From a virus: a DNA stretch of 30,253 bases. The notes beneath the pieces were generated by a model, which saw only the letters and a list, made by a program, of their open reading frames with translations, was not told the DNA's origin and ran no database searches. The stretch is from positions 1 through 30,253 of the IMG/VR virus record IMGVR_UViG_3300032516_000121. The stretch is one strand, 5' to 3'. The position numbers and the translations under genes were made by a program. Below are positions 1 to 7,822 of the stretch, piece after piece; the stretch's first letter is position 1; every line of letters starts with the position of its first letter.

Positions 1-1
1 C

Positions 2-235
2 ACCGACATCAACGGTGCCATTGGCGGTACTGCCGTAATGGCGGCTACCTCTATTGCTGCGAGCGGTGTTGTCGAAGGCGCCGGTTTTGTCTCTTCAGCG
101 GCGCGTAATTTTACGAAGGGGCAGCATCTTGTGGTGGATACCGTAATCACCGCCACGGGTGCAGCCGCCAACGTCGTCATCGTCGTCATGGCCTACATCA
201 CAGGTCACGCCGTCGCCGACTTGACCAAGCGATAA
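2..235 (+). CDS. C-terminal fragment of a virion structural protein (partial)
   Basis: The reading frame is open from the window edge (first full codon at 2) to a TAA at 233-235, so this is the last 77 residues of a gene that begins outside the window. An internal ATG at 38 exists but has no ribosome site and the frame runs through it. The visible part is rich in Ala, Val, Gly and Thr, with alternating hydrophobic residues typical of beta-structure and no charged helices. It lies directly ahead of small virion and lysis genes in the late block. I infer a capsid decoration or other head protein from position and composition only; no family is recognised. Confidence 0.55.
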   Translation, partial: TDINGAIGGTAVMAATSIAASGVVEGAGFVSSAARNFTKGQHLVVDTVITATGAAANVVIVVMAYITGHAVADLTKR

Positions 236-250
236 TCGAGAGGGGGCCGC

Positions 251-430
251 ATGGGCGTCATCCGTCAATCGGCCCCCTACTCGTCGAGCAAGGTTCGCAA
301 GGTCATGGGCGAATTCAAAACGGGCGACCTCCATAGCGGTTCGGCAAAGGGGCCAACCGTCAAGAGTCGCAAGCAGGCCATCGCGATCGCACTCAGCGAA
401 GGGCGACGGGCCAAATCGAAGGGACGTTGA
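251..430 (+). CDS. Small basic DUF6496-like phage protein
   Basis: This 59-residue ORF starts at ATG 251, with a G-rich stretch (AGAGGGGGCC) just upstream as ribosome site. The sequence has the pattern I associate with DUF6496: a KVMGEFKTG segment (residues 17-25), a Ser/Gly stretch, then RKQAIAIALSE (40-50) followed by a Lys/Arg-rich tail. Proteins of this family are short, very basic and common in phage late regions and in bacteria; their function is not established. It is followed after 2 bases by a second Lys-rich mini-gene and then the holin, so it is probably co-expressed with late genes. Recognition is from memory of the motif, not from a search. Confidence 0.75.
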   Translation: MGVIRQSAPYSSSKVRKVMGEFKTGDLHSGSAKGPTVKSRKQAIAIALSEGRRAKSKGR

Positions 431-432
431 CT

Positions 433-546
433 ATGGCCAAGGCGAAGGGTAAGGGTAAGGGCAAGGCGACGCCGATGCCGAAGATGTCATCGAAGATGCA
501 CGAAAAGATGGAGTCAAAGGGCGGCGGCAAGAAGGGCTGCAAGTAG
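433..546 (+). CDS. 37-residue Lys/Gly/Met-rich peptide
   Basis: ATG 433 opens a 37-codon frame ending at TAG 544-546, immediately before the holin start codon. The peptide begins with alternating Lys-Gly/Ala (AKAKGKGKGK), has a Met-Lys-Ser middle and ends GGGKKGCK, so roughly every third residue is lysine and there is a single near-terminal Cys. It has no hydrophobic segment. Its place between the DUF6496-like gene and the holin, with gaps of 2 and 0 bases, and the absence of stops argue that it is real. DNA or membrane-phosphate binding, as in a packaged basic peptide, is only a guess from charge. Confidence 0.55.
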   Translation: MAKAKGKGKGKATPMPKMSSKMHEKMESKGGGKKGCK

Positions 547-1086
547 GTGGCCAAGTTCAACTGGCGCGCGTTGATCGGCACGGTCGCTCCCACGCTCGGT
601 GCGGCGCTCGGCGGCCCACTTGGCGGCATGGCCGGTGCCCTCTTGTCGAAGATCGTTCTCGGCAAGGAGAAGGGCACTGAGGCTGAACTGGCGACCGCCT
701 TGGCCAACGTGACGCCTGAGCAACTGTTGGCCATCAAGAAGGCCGACCAAGACTTCGCCGCGCAGATGAAGACGCTCGACGTTGACATCTTCAAGCTGGA
801 AACGGCCGATGTGCAATCCGCCCGTTCGATGTTCTCGATCAACTACTGGCCACAGATCACCTTGTCCATCGTCTTCGTCGGTGGCTACTTCGGGATCATG
901 GCTCTCTACATCTCGGGCCATGTCGTCATCCCGGCCGATGTGAAAGACACCGTAACCGTGCTAATCGGCATCATGTCGGCATCGGTGACTGCGATCATGG
1001 CGTTTTGGTTCGGTTCGTCATTCGGTAGTCGCGAGAAGACGGCGGCACTCGCCGCATCGCGACCGGACGATGGAAAGGGGGCGTAG
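547..1086 (+). CDS. Holin, 3-TM gene-transfer-agent type
   Basis: This 179-residue protein starts at a GTG directly after the preceding stop. It has a Gly-rich hydrophobic N-terminus (about residues 11-38, with TLGAALGGPLGG), a charged middle helix containing a DVQSAR-type motif (88-93), and two clear membrane segments at about 101-123 and 134-156. They are followed by FGSSFGSREK and a polar tail. This layout matches holins of the 3-TM family described for gene transfer agents, which permeabilise the inner membrane at the end of infection to release endolysin. No endolysin is recognisable nearby, so its partner is probably encoded outside the window. Family recognition is by pattern. Confidence 0.8.
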   Translation: MAKFNWRALIGTVAPTLGAALGGPLGGMAGALLSKIVLGKEKGTEAELATALANVTPEQLLAIKKADQDFAAQMKTLDVDIFKLETADVQSARSMFSINYWPQITLSIVFVGGYFGIMALYISGHVVIPADVKDTVTVLIGIMSASVTAIMAFWFGSSFGSREKTAALAASRPDDGKGA

Positions 1087-1641
1087 ATGGCGATTGCCAC
1101 GTTTGGAAACGGTTATGTTCTGGCGCCAGGGGACACGCTGAATAAGGTTGGTGCCGGTTTCCTCGGCGCTGGCCATTTCCGCGCCCGCGTAAATCAGATG
1201 ACCGTCGTCGGTGACGGCACCGGCGGAACAGCAGCGATCACCGTTGGGAATTCGGCACCCAAGGTGTTCACCGTGACACTCGCGACGCCTGCTGTTTTCA
1301 CCAGCACAGCACACGGGCTGCAAATCGGTGCGGCCATTCGGTTCACGACAACTGGCACCTTGCCCACCGGGCTGACCGCAGGGGTAACTTATTACGTCAT
1401 CGCGACCGCATTCGACGCGAATACGTTTGAGGTTTCTCTTACCCCTGCCGGGACGGCTGTCAACACAAGTGTCGCGCAATCGGGGGTCCACTCGATGACC
1501 TTTAGCGCGTTGATCTGGCGCAAGGCGATTGCGGCCAATGTCAGTGAGGTTGTATCTTCGGGTACTGACCAGGAACTTGACGACGTTCATCTCACCACAA
1601 GCAGTACCGGCTTGACTCTCGTCGTCCTCCTGTCAACATGA
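1087..1641 (+). CDS. Beta-rich virion-associated protein
   Basis: This 184-residue protein starts at ATG 1087, with GAAAGGGGG about 9 bases upstream as ribosome site. Residues about 58-125 contain a module often seen in phage fibre and decoration proteins: an HGL segment, then a G-x-LP-x-GL turn, then YYVI and a short NTFEVS strand. The rest is Thr/Val/Gly-rich with no catalytic motif, signal peptide or membrane segment. Its position between the holin and the adaptor-like gene suggests a virion surface or head-associated protein. The exact role is unknown. Confidence 0.6.
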   Translation: MAIATFGNGYVLAPGDTLNKVGAGFLGAGHFRARVNQMTVVGDGTGGTAAITVGNSAPKVFTVTLATPAVFTSTAHGLQIGAAIRFTTTGTLPTGLTAGVTYYVIATAFDANTFEVSLTPAGTAVNTSVAQSGVHSMTFSALIWRKAIAANVSEVVSSGTDQELDDVHLTTSSTGLTLVVLLST

Positions 1642-1648
1642 GCGCGCC

Positions 1649-1861
1649 ATGTCTCAACGCTACCCGCCTGAAAACGGACCTCGACTCGCCCGTACTACAT
1701 GGTACGTGGATGACGTCACAGGCCGACTCGTTCCGCGTCACAGAGCGGTCCGCGACTACTACGGACGTGTGGTCGATTGCAACGACCTCGATGAACTTGG
1801 TCGAGATGAACTGAACGTCGGCTATCCGCTGCGCATCGAACAGCAGCCACAGGACCCGTAG
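1649..1861 (+). CDS. Small hypothetical late protein
   Basis: This is a 70-residue ORF in a tight late operon: 7 bases after the previous stop and 3 bases before the next start. It is rich in Arg, Asp and Tyr, with a central TWYVDDVTGRLV strand-turn-strand pattern and an acidic DLDELGRDEL segment near residue 50. It has no membrane segment and no recognised family. Being placed just ahead of the adaptor-like gene it may be a small virion or assembly factor, but that is inference from position. Confidence 0.55.
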   Translation: MSQRYPPENGPRLARTTWYVDDVTGRLVPRHRAVRDYYGRVVDCNDLDELGRDELNVGYPLRIEQQPQDP

Positions 1862-1864
1862 CGC

Positions 1865-2596
1865 ATGGCGTTGACCAAAGCCGATTTGCGCACGTTGACG
1901 AAACAACTCATGGGCAACCGCACGTCCGTGACCATCACGGACGCTTGGTACGATGCCCGTGTGTATTCGGCTTATCGTCGTCTATGCACCTTTCAAGGCA
2001 ACGTGACGGCGCCAAGTTTGAAACAGCCAACGCTGCGTCGCCTTGGCTTCTTCGAGCTTCAAGATCGACAAGCGCGCTCGATTGGCGTCGCCCCCGTTAC
2101 GCCTGTCATCACGTCGAACTTCATCACGCCAAATCCTTCAACCAACGTCTGTGTCGTCACCGACATTTTTGACCGCACGCATGATCGTGGTCTCGACCGC
2201 CGCAGCTTGCGCGAACTGCGCACGCGCAATCCGGACGCAACGGGCATTCCGCGAACATGGTGCCCTGTTGGCCAGGGTGGCGTCGTTGGCTACTACGTCA
2301 ACCAGATCCCGGCCGTTGTCGCCGACAACATTGACGTCTACGAGTGGCTTTACCGCTACCCAGTTGCTCTCGCAACGGACAGCGACGCTCCTGTCATTCC
2401 CGATCCTTGGCATATCGCTATCGTCTATGCCGCTGGCAGCGAGGCGGCAATGTTCCTCGACATGCCTGAAAAGCACACCGAGCTTGAAGGCAAGTTCCTT
2501 GGCTACATTGCCGAGCGCAAATCACCGATCGAAGAGGCGGCGCACAGCGGGCTTGCCGGTGCGCGGCGCTTCACTCCGATCGGCCAGAGGTTCTAA
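1865..2596 (+). CDS. Head-to-tail adaptor-like protein
   Basis: A 243-residue protein. The N-terminal region (1-50) is helical, with a TITDAWYDARVYSAYRRL segment, typical of short-tail-phage adaptor or head-completion proteins that sit under the portal. The centre is variable, and the C-terminal third (about 175-225) has the family-like pattern IPDPWHIAIVYAAGSEAAMF followed by an amphipathic helix of about 25 residues. P22 gp4 and T7 gp11-type adaptors are similar in size and helical ends. Its stop overlaps the next start by one base (TAATG at 2594-2598), so translation is coupled to the fibre gene. The portal gene is not in the window, so the assignment rests on pattern and order. Confidence 0.6.
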   Translation: MALTKADLRTLTKQLMGNRTSVTITDAWYDARVYSAYRRLCTFQGNVTAPSLKQPTLRRLGFFELQDRQARSIGVAPVTPVITSNFITPNPSTNVCVVTDIFDRTHDRGLDRRSLRELRTRNPDATGIPRTWCPVGQGGVVGYYVNQIPAVVADNIDVYEWLYRYPVALATDSDAPVIPDPWHIAIVYAAGSEAAMFLDMPEKHTELEGKFLGYIAERKSPIEEAAHSGLAGARRFTPIGQRF

Positions 2597-3504
2597 TGGC
2601 AGTTGTAACGGTCACGTGGGATTCATCCGTCCCTGTCGGTAGCGAGGACATCAAGACCGGCGATAATCGTATCGTTGAACTCAAGGGGGGTCTTGTCCAG
2701 CGGCTTCGCAACGGCGGCCACCGCATGCCAACGATCGCCTCGGCCGACGCAAGCGAGGGATTCCACTGTTGCGGCGAGATGTACGCGGCTGACACCGGAC
2801 ACACGACGGCTGCGCTTGCAGGTGAGTTTTACCTCTTTGCCGCTGACGGCGTGACCGTTGTCGCCACGCTTCGGGATTCGACCGCAGCGACACCGAGCGA
2901 ATTGTTTCTCGGCGCCAACAAGTTGCGAACAACGGGGAACGTCACAGCCGCCACTGGGACGTTCAGCGGCGCCGTCGCGACAGGTGCGCTTACCGCGACG
3001 GGCCACATCAAGCCGACGACCGATGATCTCTATGATCTTGGCGACTTGACGCATCGTATTAAGAACGCGTGGTTCAGCGGAACGGTGAAGTTTGACGGCG
3101 CGGTTCAGCATGCGGCGAACGAGGTATTTTCAGCGGGGATTCAGGTAGGCGGTAACGGGACATCGCCACAGATTCTTGACATCGTTACAAGTCAGTACAC
3201 GGCTTGGCAAGATGTTACAACCGGAACGAACGCCCTGTCCATACTGGCGCGTATGGTTTTGGGCAAATTGGTAGCCACGACGACGGTTACATTGCCCGCC
3301 GCCGCGGTATCTACCGGGAGAGAAGTCACGATTGCTCATGTCAGTGGCGCGTTCGGCCTCATCATTGACCCTAATGCGTCGGAACTCATCAACGGCGCGG
3401 CTACTCTTACTCTCGACGCCAGCGCTGGTAAGGCGCGCGCCGTTCACATTCTCTGTGACGGTACTGGATGGGTCATCGTAGGCACCTACACCGTTGGAAC
3501 TTAA
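2596..3504 (+). CDS. Tail fibre or spike-type structural protein
   Basis: This 302-residue protein begins inside the preceding stop (TAATG). The N-terminus (1-80) is a compact domain containing two adjacent Cys (HCCGE, near 57-61). From about 115 to 165 there is a repetitive fibre shaft (GNVTAATGTFSGAVATG) leading into a DLYDLGDLTHRIKNAWF motif, which recurs in many trimeric phage fibres just before surface modules. The C-terminal half is Thr/Ala/Val-rich beta structure with a final glycine-rich strand. It is followed after 3 bases by the larger fibre. Likely part of the receptor-binding apparatus; no enzymatic residues are seen. Confidence 0.7.
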   Translation: MAVVTVTWDSSVPVGSEDIKTGDNRIVELKGGLVQRLRNGGHRMPTIASADASEGFHCCGEMYAADTGHTTAALAGEFYLFAADGVTVVATLRDSTAATPSELFLGANKLRTTGNVTAATGTFSGAVATGALTATGHIKPTTDDLYDLGDLTHRIKNAWFSGTVKFDGAVQHAANEVFSAGIQVGGNGTSPQILDIVTSQYTAWQDVTTGTNALSILARMVLGKLVATTTVTLPAAAVSTGREVTIAHVSGAFGLIIDPNASELINGAATLTLDASAGKARAVHILCDGTGWVIVGTYTVGT

Positions 3505-3507
3505 ACT

Positions 3508-6243
3508 GTGGCCATTCGCGAGATCGCCTCGACTGTTCCCGGCACGTTGTCCCTTCGTGGGTTCGCCAAGGATTCGCAACAACTAGCCGTTCACCTTGAA
3601 TCCGCGCTCGCCCCTGTGTTGCGCGCCGTTTCCCTCGCCGCCGATTGGATCGAACAGCGCCAGGTTGCCATTGCCTTTGCGCAATCCCCGTTCACGATCA
3701 CTGACGAGACTGTGATCTTGGCTAACGCGACGAGTGGAGTCGTCGCCGTCCTACTCCCTGCGTCGTCAACTGAAACGATCAATCGTGATCTCTACATCAA
3801 GAAGACGGATACGACCGTGAATTCCGTAACGATCACGGCGCATGGCAGCGACTTGATCGACACTACGTCGACCGTTTCGATTACAACTGAAGGTCAGTGC
3901 TACCACCTATTGTCCGACGGACTCGGTAACTGGCGTGTTTTGTCGACGATTGCCGCATCTGGTGGCGGCGGCCTTGCTATTCCGGCGACGGCGGCGCCGA
4001 TCATCGTCAACCTGACACCCGCCGCCGTTGGCACGTCAGTTAAGTACGCACGTGAGGATCATCGTCACCTGTTTGACGTAACGATCGATCCAACGGGAGC
4101 AAATGCCTGGACCGGAATTCACGCGTGGTCGCCTGACAGCAATGCCGTGCCCATTACGATCAATACAACGGCAAGTCTCACGTCGGCAAACATGCAAACG
4201 TGGAGCCCACTGGGAAGCCTAGATACAGTCGTCGATCGGTTAGGCAACGTCGGTGCCGGGGACGAAACTCCAACGGCCAATGTGTCGATTCGACAACGCG
4301 CCGTCGATATTTCTCAATCGGCAATCCTCGCTTTGAATCCGTACGCCTGGTGGTACCCTGGCGATGTCGATGGGAATAACACCAACAATGCCGCTTATTC
4401 AGATGGAGCGTCCATCGCGACCTGGACCGACAAGTCTGGAAATGGTCATAACCTGGCCAAAGACTCAGTCGTTACCAACACACTTCACAAGACAGGCGGT
4501 CCCAACAATAAGGCATGGATGAATAGTGAGGGCTGGCTCGCTTGGTCGGGATCGGCCTTTGGCAATAATCATTCATGGGCCTGGTTCTCTGTAGGACGGT
4601 TCAACCAATACACCGTCAAGGCAGTCACACCAGACCAATCAGGGATTCTTGCTTTGGGTGGTGTCTTTACCAACTGTCACCTCTTCACGGGATATCCTGA
4701 AGCATCTGGAACTCACGAATACACGTTCGCCAAAAATGCCACATCGACACCTGGAGATCCCCCGCCAACCTCTTGGTCAAGCACGGGCATTGGTGACGTG
4801 TACTCGCATTGCCATACTTACGTCGGAACAACCGCAGGAACACATACCGCCTACTGCATGGGCGTTGAGTTAACAAATAATCGGGCAGGATACCCTCGTC
4901 TTTTCGGGGCCGACGATCTCAGGGGGACTACGAATTGGGGACGCCTGCATAGAACCGGCGGAAGTCCTGACGCTTTTGCAACTCACGCTGACGTCGAGAT
5001 CATCGTATTCGACAGAGAAATAACGAACGATGAGCGTCTTCTCGTTGAAGCCTATTTGTCCAGTCAGTACGATTCCGCATACGTTGCTTCCGCCTCGGCG
5101 CAGCCGCTAACCGATTGGAAAACCTTCACGGGTTCCGTTGATTCCATCGTTGATTTGTCACTCAACTTTGGTCTCGGTACCGCCGCGACGACCCCCGCCG
5201 CCAAGCTGCACGTCGTCAAGACGACTGAGCAACTTCGCCTCGGTTACGATGCGACAACGAACTACTTCCAGACGACCGTAGGCAGCGCGGGTGGCGTGAC
5301 ATTCGATACCCACGGCGCGACACCACAGTTCACCTTTGCCGATCCCGTCAACATCACCGGCCTCCTCGCCGTCACGGGCGCGATCACCGCGACCACGACG
5401 ATTGCGGCCACCGGGACTATTTCTGGGAGCAACCTCAGCGTAAATGGGGTTCCTGTGGACCGCGTGGACAACGCCGGATCGATCCCTGGTTCCTGCGTAT
5501 TCGGAACGTCGCCAGATCTCCTCGACGACAACACCGGAGACCTGTGGACGTGTACGGCTGGCAACGTCTACGGGCTGTCAGGTTTTGGAAATCGAATGAC
5601 CTTGGCTACCGGGTATGGTCAAACCGGACACTTCCCCTACCTGTCCACTTTCGGGCCGGGGTTCACATACATCGACGGAATCCTGTATACAGATGAAATA
5701 GACAAGATTCACGGATGGGCGCACGAACTGGAATCGACTCGCGGATCGCAGTTGGTCCTTATGTACTCAGCATCCTCGAACGGATTGCTTGAGGTGAACA
5801 ATAGTTCAACCGCGTGGAATACCTACACCGCCAAGAACTTTTCCGTTGCTCCTGGTCTCATCAACGCGCACACGTTCGACGCTTCATTCAACAGTCAGCC
5901 GGATTCCGGGTCGTCATACTTTCGCGTAAGGGATAGCTCGCTTCGCCAACGACTCTGGTTAGGGAAGGCGTCTTCATCCGCAGCAGACGTCCAGTTCCGA
6001 GTCGGATTCGACGCGACGAATTACCTGCAAATCAGTTTAGGAACCGCCGCAGCACAAAACGCGGTCTACTCAGTCGTCGGAGGTGGTCGACACCAGTTCA
6101 CCGGAGCGATCACTGGGTCAACCACGATCGCCGCAACTGGCGCGGTAACCGGATCGAACCTTAGCGGGGTCAATACAGGGGACGATCCTCTTTCAGCCGG
6201 AGGCTCCACGCTTCCACTTGTGTTCTGTATGATGGGAGCCTAA
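3508..6243 (+). CDS. Large tail fibre with LamG/concanavalin-like domain
   Basis: A 911-residue protein starting at GTG 3508, with GGAAC about 9 bases upstream. Residues 1-170 are beta-rich and end in a GGGG hinge. Near 176-187 is an AREDHRHLF motif seen in many phage fibres. Residues about 272-522 look like a LamG/concanavalin-type sandwich: they begin with LNPYAWWYPGD, contain a WTDKSGNGHN turn and end with the helix VFDREITNDERLLVEAYL. Two related modules follow (576-644 and 830-886), and the C-terminus carries SGVNTGDDPL, a common fibre hinge. It probably binds a host-surface glycan. Base composition of the LamG stretch is visibly less GC-rich than the later virion genes. Confidence 0.8.
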   Translation: MAIREIASTVPGTLSLRGFAKDSQQLAVHLESALAPVLRAVSLAADWIEQRQVAIAFAQSPFTITDETVILANATSGVVAVLLPASSTETINRDLYIKKTDTTVNSVTITAHGSDLIDTTSTVSITTEGQCYHLLSDGLGNWRVLSTIAASGGGGLAIPATAAPIIVNLTPAAVGTSVKYAREDHRHLFDVTIDPTGANAWTGIHAWSPDSNAVPITINTTASLTSANMQTWSPLGSLDTVVDRLGNVGAGDETPTANVSIRQRAVDISQSAILALNPYAWWYPGDVDGNNTNNAAYSDGASIATWTDKSGNGHNLAKDSVVTNTLHKTGGPNNKAWMNSEGWLAWSGSAFGNNHSWAWFSVGRFNQYTVKAVTPDQSGILALGGVFTNCHLFTGYPEASGTHEYTFAKNATSTPGDPPPTSWSSTGIGDVYSHCHTYVGTTAGTHTAYCMGVELTNNRAGYPRLFGADDLRGTTNWGRLHRTGGSPDAFATHADVEIIVFDREITNDERLLVEAYLSSQYDSAYVASASAQPLTDWKTFTGSVDSIVDLSLNFGLGTAATTPAAKLHVVKTTEQLRLGYDATTNYFQTTVGSAGGVTFDTHGATPQFTFADPVNITGLLAVTGAITATTTIAATGTISGSNLSVNGVPVDRVDNAGSIPGSCVFGTSPDLLDDNTGDLWTCTAGNVYGLSGFGNRMTLATGYGQTGHFPYLSTFGPGFTYIDGILYTDEIDKIHGWAHELESTRGSQLVLMYSASSNGLLEVNNSSTAWNTYTAKNFSVAPGLINAHTFDASFNSQPDSGSSYFRVRDSSLRQRLWLGKASSSAADVQFRVGFDATNYLQISLGTAAAQNAVYSVVGGGRHQFTGAITGSTTIAATGAVTGSNLSGVNTGDDPLSAGGSTLPLVFCMMGA
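5233..5439 (+). repeat. Fibre module, copy 1 (residues 576-644)
   Basis: The encoded segment starts RLGYDATTNYFQ and ends TTIAATGTISGSNLS. The same order of motifs returns at 5995-6165, as RVGFDATNYLQ and then TTIAATGAVTGSNLS. The two copies are diverged at DNA level but alike as protein, which suggests an old internal duplication or repeated import of a fibre shaft unit. Confidence 0.65.
5995..6165 (+). repeat. Fibre module, copy 2 (residues 830-886)
   Basis: Second copy of the module at 5233-5439. It is about 12 residues shorter in the middle and leads directly into the SGVNTGD hinge near the C-terminus. Confidence 0.65.
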
Positions 6244-6563
6244 TGCCAACCACGTTGAAGATTCTAGGTCAAGTGATGCCCGCCGCCGGGGTCACGACGA
6301 CGCTCTGTGGGAGCGCCTTGCAGATAACGATTAGCTCCGTCGTCTTCTGCAACACTGGCGGCAATGCAACTACTGTTCGCCTTGCGGTCTCGGCTGCCGG
6401 GACCGACCTGGATAAGGAGTTCATCTACCACGACCTCCCACTCGCTGCTCACGATACCTTTATCGCGACAATAGGAATCACGATTGGAAACGCAAACGTC
6501 CTTCGCTGTTCCTCGGGGAACGGCCTGGTGGCGTTCAACGCATTTGGCGTGGAGGTGTCGTAG
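6243..6563 (+). CDS. Small beta-rich tail-fibre-associated protein
   Basis: A 106-residue protein overlapping the fibre stop by one base (TAATG). Its pattern is common in small fibre-accessory proteins: LGQVMPAAGVTTTL at the start, a strand with VVFCNTGGN near 33-41, FIYHDLPLAAHDTF near 60-73 and FNAFGVEV at the end. This predicts a compact beta-sandwich that may cap or decorate the fibre. Three Cys are present (22, 36 and 89). No enzyme signature. Function is inferred from fibre-operon context. Confidence 0.6.
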   Translation: MPTTLKILGQVMPAAGVTTTLCGSALQITISSVVFCNTGGNATTVRLAVSAAGTDLDKEFIYHDLPLAAHDTFIATIGITIGNANVLRCSSGNGLVAFNAFGVEVS

Positions 6564-6781
6564 TGGCGCAGGGCACAGCGATACTGAAGGGTTCCGTGGA
6601 AAGCGGGGGCAACCTTGATCACATCAAATTAACTGGGTTCACCACGCAAGAACTTCTCATCGAGATGCTCTTGGAGCTTCATTCGATTCGATTGGCTACC
6701 GTTGCCCTTGCTTGCGACGGTGGGCATTACAAACCCAAGGACTTCAACCCCGATCACAATCGGACTACCAAAGGAGACTGA
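6563..6781 (+). CDS. Small hypothetical protein of the fibre cluster
   Basis: A 72-residue protein whose GTG start shares a base with the preceding TAG (TAGTG at 6561-6565). The first 25 residues are Gly/Thr-rich strands. Residues about 26-48 form an amphipathic helix (TTQELLIEMLLELHSIRL) and the tail is polar, with HNRTTKGD at the end. It may be a short trimerising or chaperone-like factor for the neighbouring fibre proteins, but there is no family match I can name. Confidence 0.5.
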   Translation: MAQGTAILKGSVESGGNLDHIKLTGFTTQELLIEMLLELHSIRLATVALACDGGHYKPKDFNPDHNRTTKGD

Positions 6782-6782
6782 G

Positions 6783-7454
6783 ATGGAATTGCAAGTTGAC
6801 GTAGGGCCGCAGGTCGTTGCGGACGGAACAAATCCGACGCTGCGAGGTGGACGGTCGGGAGAAGCGATCGTCCAGCAGCTACACGGTCGGTACTTCGAGC
6901 AAGCGTTTCGCGGTTCGCTGTTCTCGATAGGGTGCGCCCCCACCGCCTTGTCAGCGGCGACGATCGCCCTGACATCGAGCGGCCAGCCGATCGTCGGCGT
7001 CTGGAACCCGCTAGCGTCCGGAGTCAATCTAGTAATTCTCCAGGCGGCGCTCACCGACTTCATCAACAACGTGACGAGTGTTGCCCTTGGCGGGTTCATC
7101 TGGGCCTCCTCGGTCAACAACGGCGCTCTGACTGCGGGCCTCAACCCGTTCAATCGAAGGTCGATGGCGTCTTCAGGCTCCCTCGCCCGAGCGTTTTCGC
7201 TCTCGACCGCGAGCCTTCTTACGGGCCTGACCAACAATTTGACATTCTTCGAGGCGGCAGAATTCAACACGGCTAGCGGCCTCTTGACGACGACCGTCGC
7301 CGCCGCAACTCCAACGCCTTCCGTGGCGGGCGTCCAGGTGTTCGACGGATCGCTCCTCGTTCCTCCTGGTGGAGTGCTTGGCCTGTTCAACACGATTTCC
7401 TCAGCAACGCACACCGTTTCGGCTCGCCTCATGTGGGAAGAAGTACCGGTCTAA
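6783..7454 (+). CDS. Beta-sandwich virion structural protein
   Basis: ATG 6783 is chosen over upstream in-frame codons because AAGGAG sits at ideal distance and the preceding gene ends 2 bases before it. The product is 223 residues. The segment GRYFEQAFRGSLFS (near 36-49) followed by a PLASGVNLVI strand (near 77-86) is a pattern I have met in many uncharacterised phage virion proteins. The rest is Ala/Ser/Thr/Leu-rich strands ending in SARLMWEEVP. It probably forms part of the fibre or tail surface. No enzymatic motif. Confidence 0.6.
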   Translation: MELQVDVGPQVVADGTNPTLRGGRSGEAIVQQLHGRYFEQAFRGSLFSIGCAPTALSAATIALTSSGQPIVGVWNPLASGVNLVILQAALTDFINNVTSVALGGFIWASSVNNGALTAGLNPFNRRSMASSGSLARAFSLSTASLLTGLTNNLTFFEAAEFNTASGLLTTTVAAATPTPSVAGVQVFDGSLLVPPGGVLGLFNTISSATHTVSARLMWEEVPV

Positions 7455-7487
7455 TCTAAGCCCCGGAAACAGAAAGGAAACGACGAA

Positions 7488-7775
7488 ATGGCTACGGCAC
7501 CTCCCTTCGCTGGGTCGATCATCATCATGCAAGAGAACGATGATGGAATACACATGAGCCTGTTCCACTGGACGGACCTCGCCCAAGCATCCACCGTACC
7601 CCCTAGAGGAACCATCGTTGGCTGGCTACTCGGAGGTAACATGCCACCATCGCTAGGCTCGGTGGGGGTTATCCTTCCAGACTTCGTTAGGAATCGAATG
7701 CCGACGACCCGAGCCGGTGCCACCGCACTAATTTCTGCGCTCCTCGATGCGAAGTATCCGAAGACACCGGCTTAG
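7488..7775 (+). CDS. Small hypothetical virion-region protein
   Basis: This 95-residue ORF has a ribosome site AGAAAGGAAA about 7 bases before ATG 7488. It shows a hydrophobic strand SIIIMQ, a GTIVGWLLGG segment near 41-50 that is too short and turn-rich to be a sure membrane helix, and a helical C-terminus (AGATALISALLDAKY). No recognised family. It is the last gene of the fibre cluster before a short AT-rich gap. Confidence 0.5.
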   Translation: MATAPPFAGSIIIMQENDDGIHMSLFHWTDLAQASTVPPRGTIVGWLLGGNMPPSLGSVGVILPDFVRNRMPTTRAGATALISALLDAKYPKTPA

Positions 7776-7822
7776 ACGTGATGAGATGTTAATATCAACG
7801 TATCTCTTATCAAGGAGTTTCC
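7776..7822 (+). promoter_or_regulatory. AT-rich leader with inverted repeat and ribosome site
   Basis: This is the only clearly AT-rich intergenic stretch of the late arm. GAGAT at 7783-7787 pairs with ATCTC at 7802-7806, and an inner GTT/AAC pair could extend the stem around AATATC. AAGGAG follows at about 7812. It could be a small hairpin controlling translation of the next gene, or cover a promoter; no convincing -35/-10 pair is seen. Confidence 0.3.

Noticed and set aside
2596-6243. Possible diversity-generating retroelement target in the fibre genes
   Set aside because: No reverse transcriptase is encoded in the window and I see no template/variable repeat pair differing at adenines; the duplicated modules are too diverged.
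6629-7432. A 267-codon minus-strand frame in the fibre cluster
   Set aside because: It lies opposite the well-started 223-residue virion gene, has no ribosome site or family pattern, and would be an isolated reverse gene in a uniform plus-strand block.
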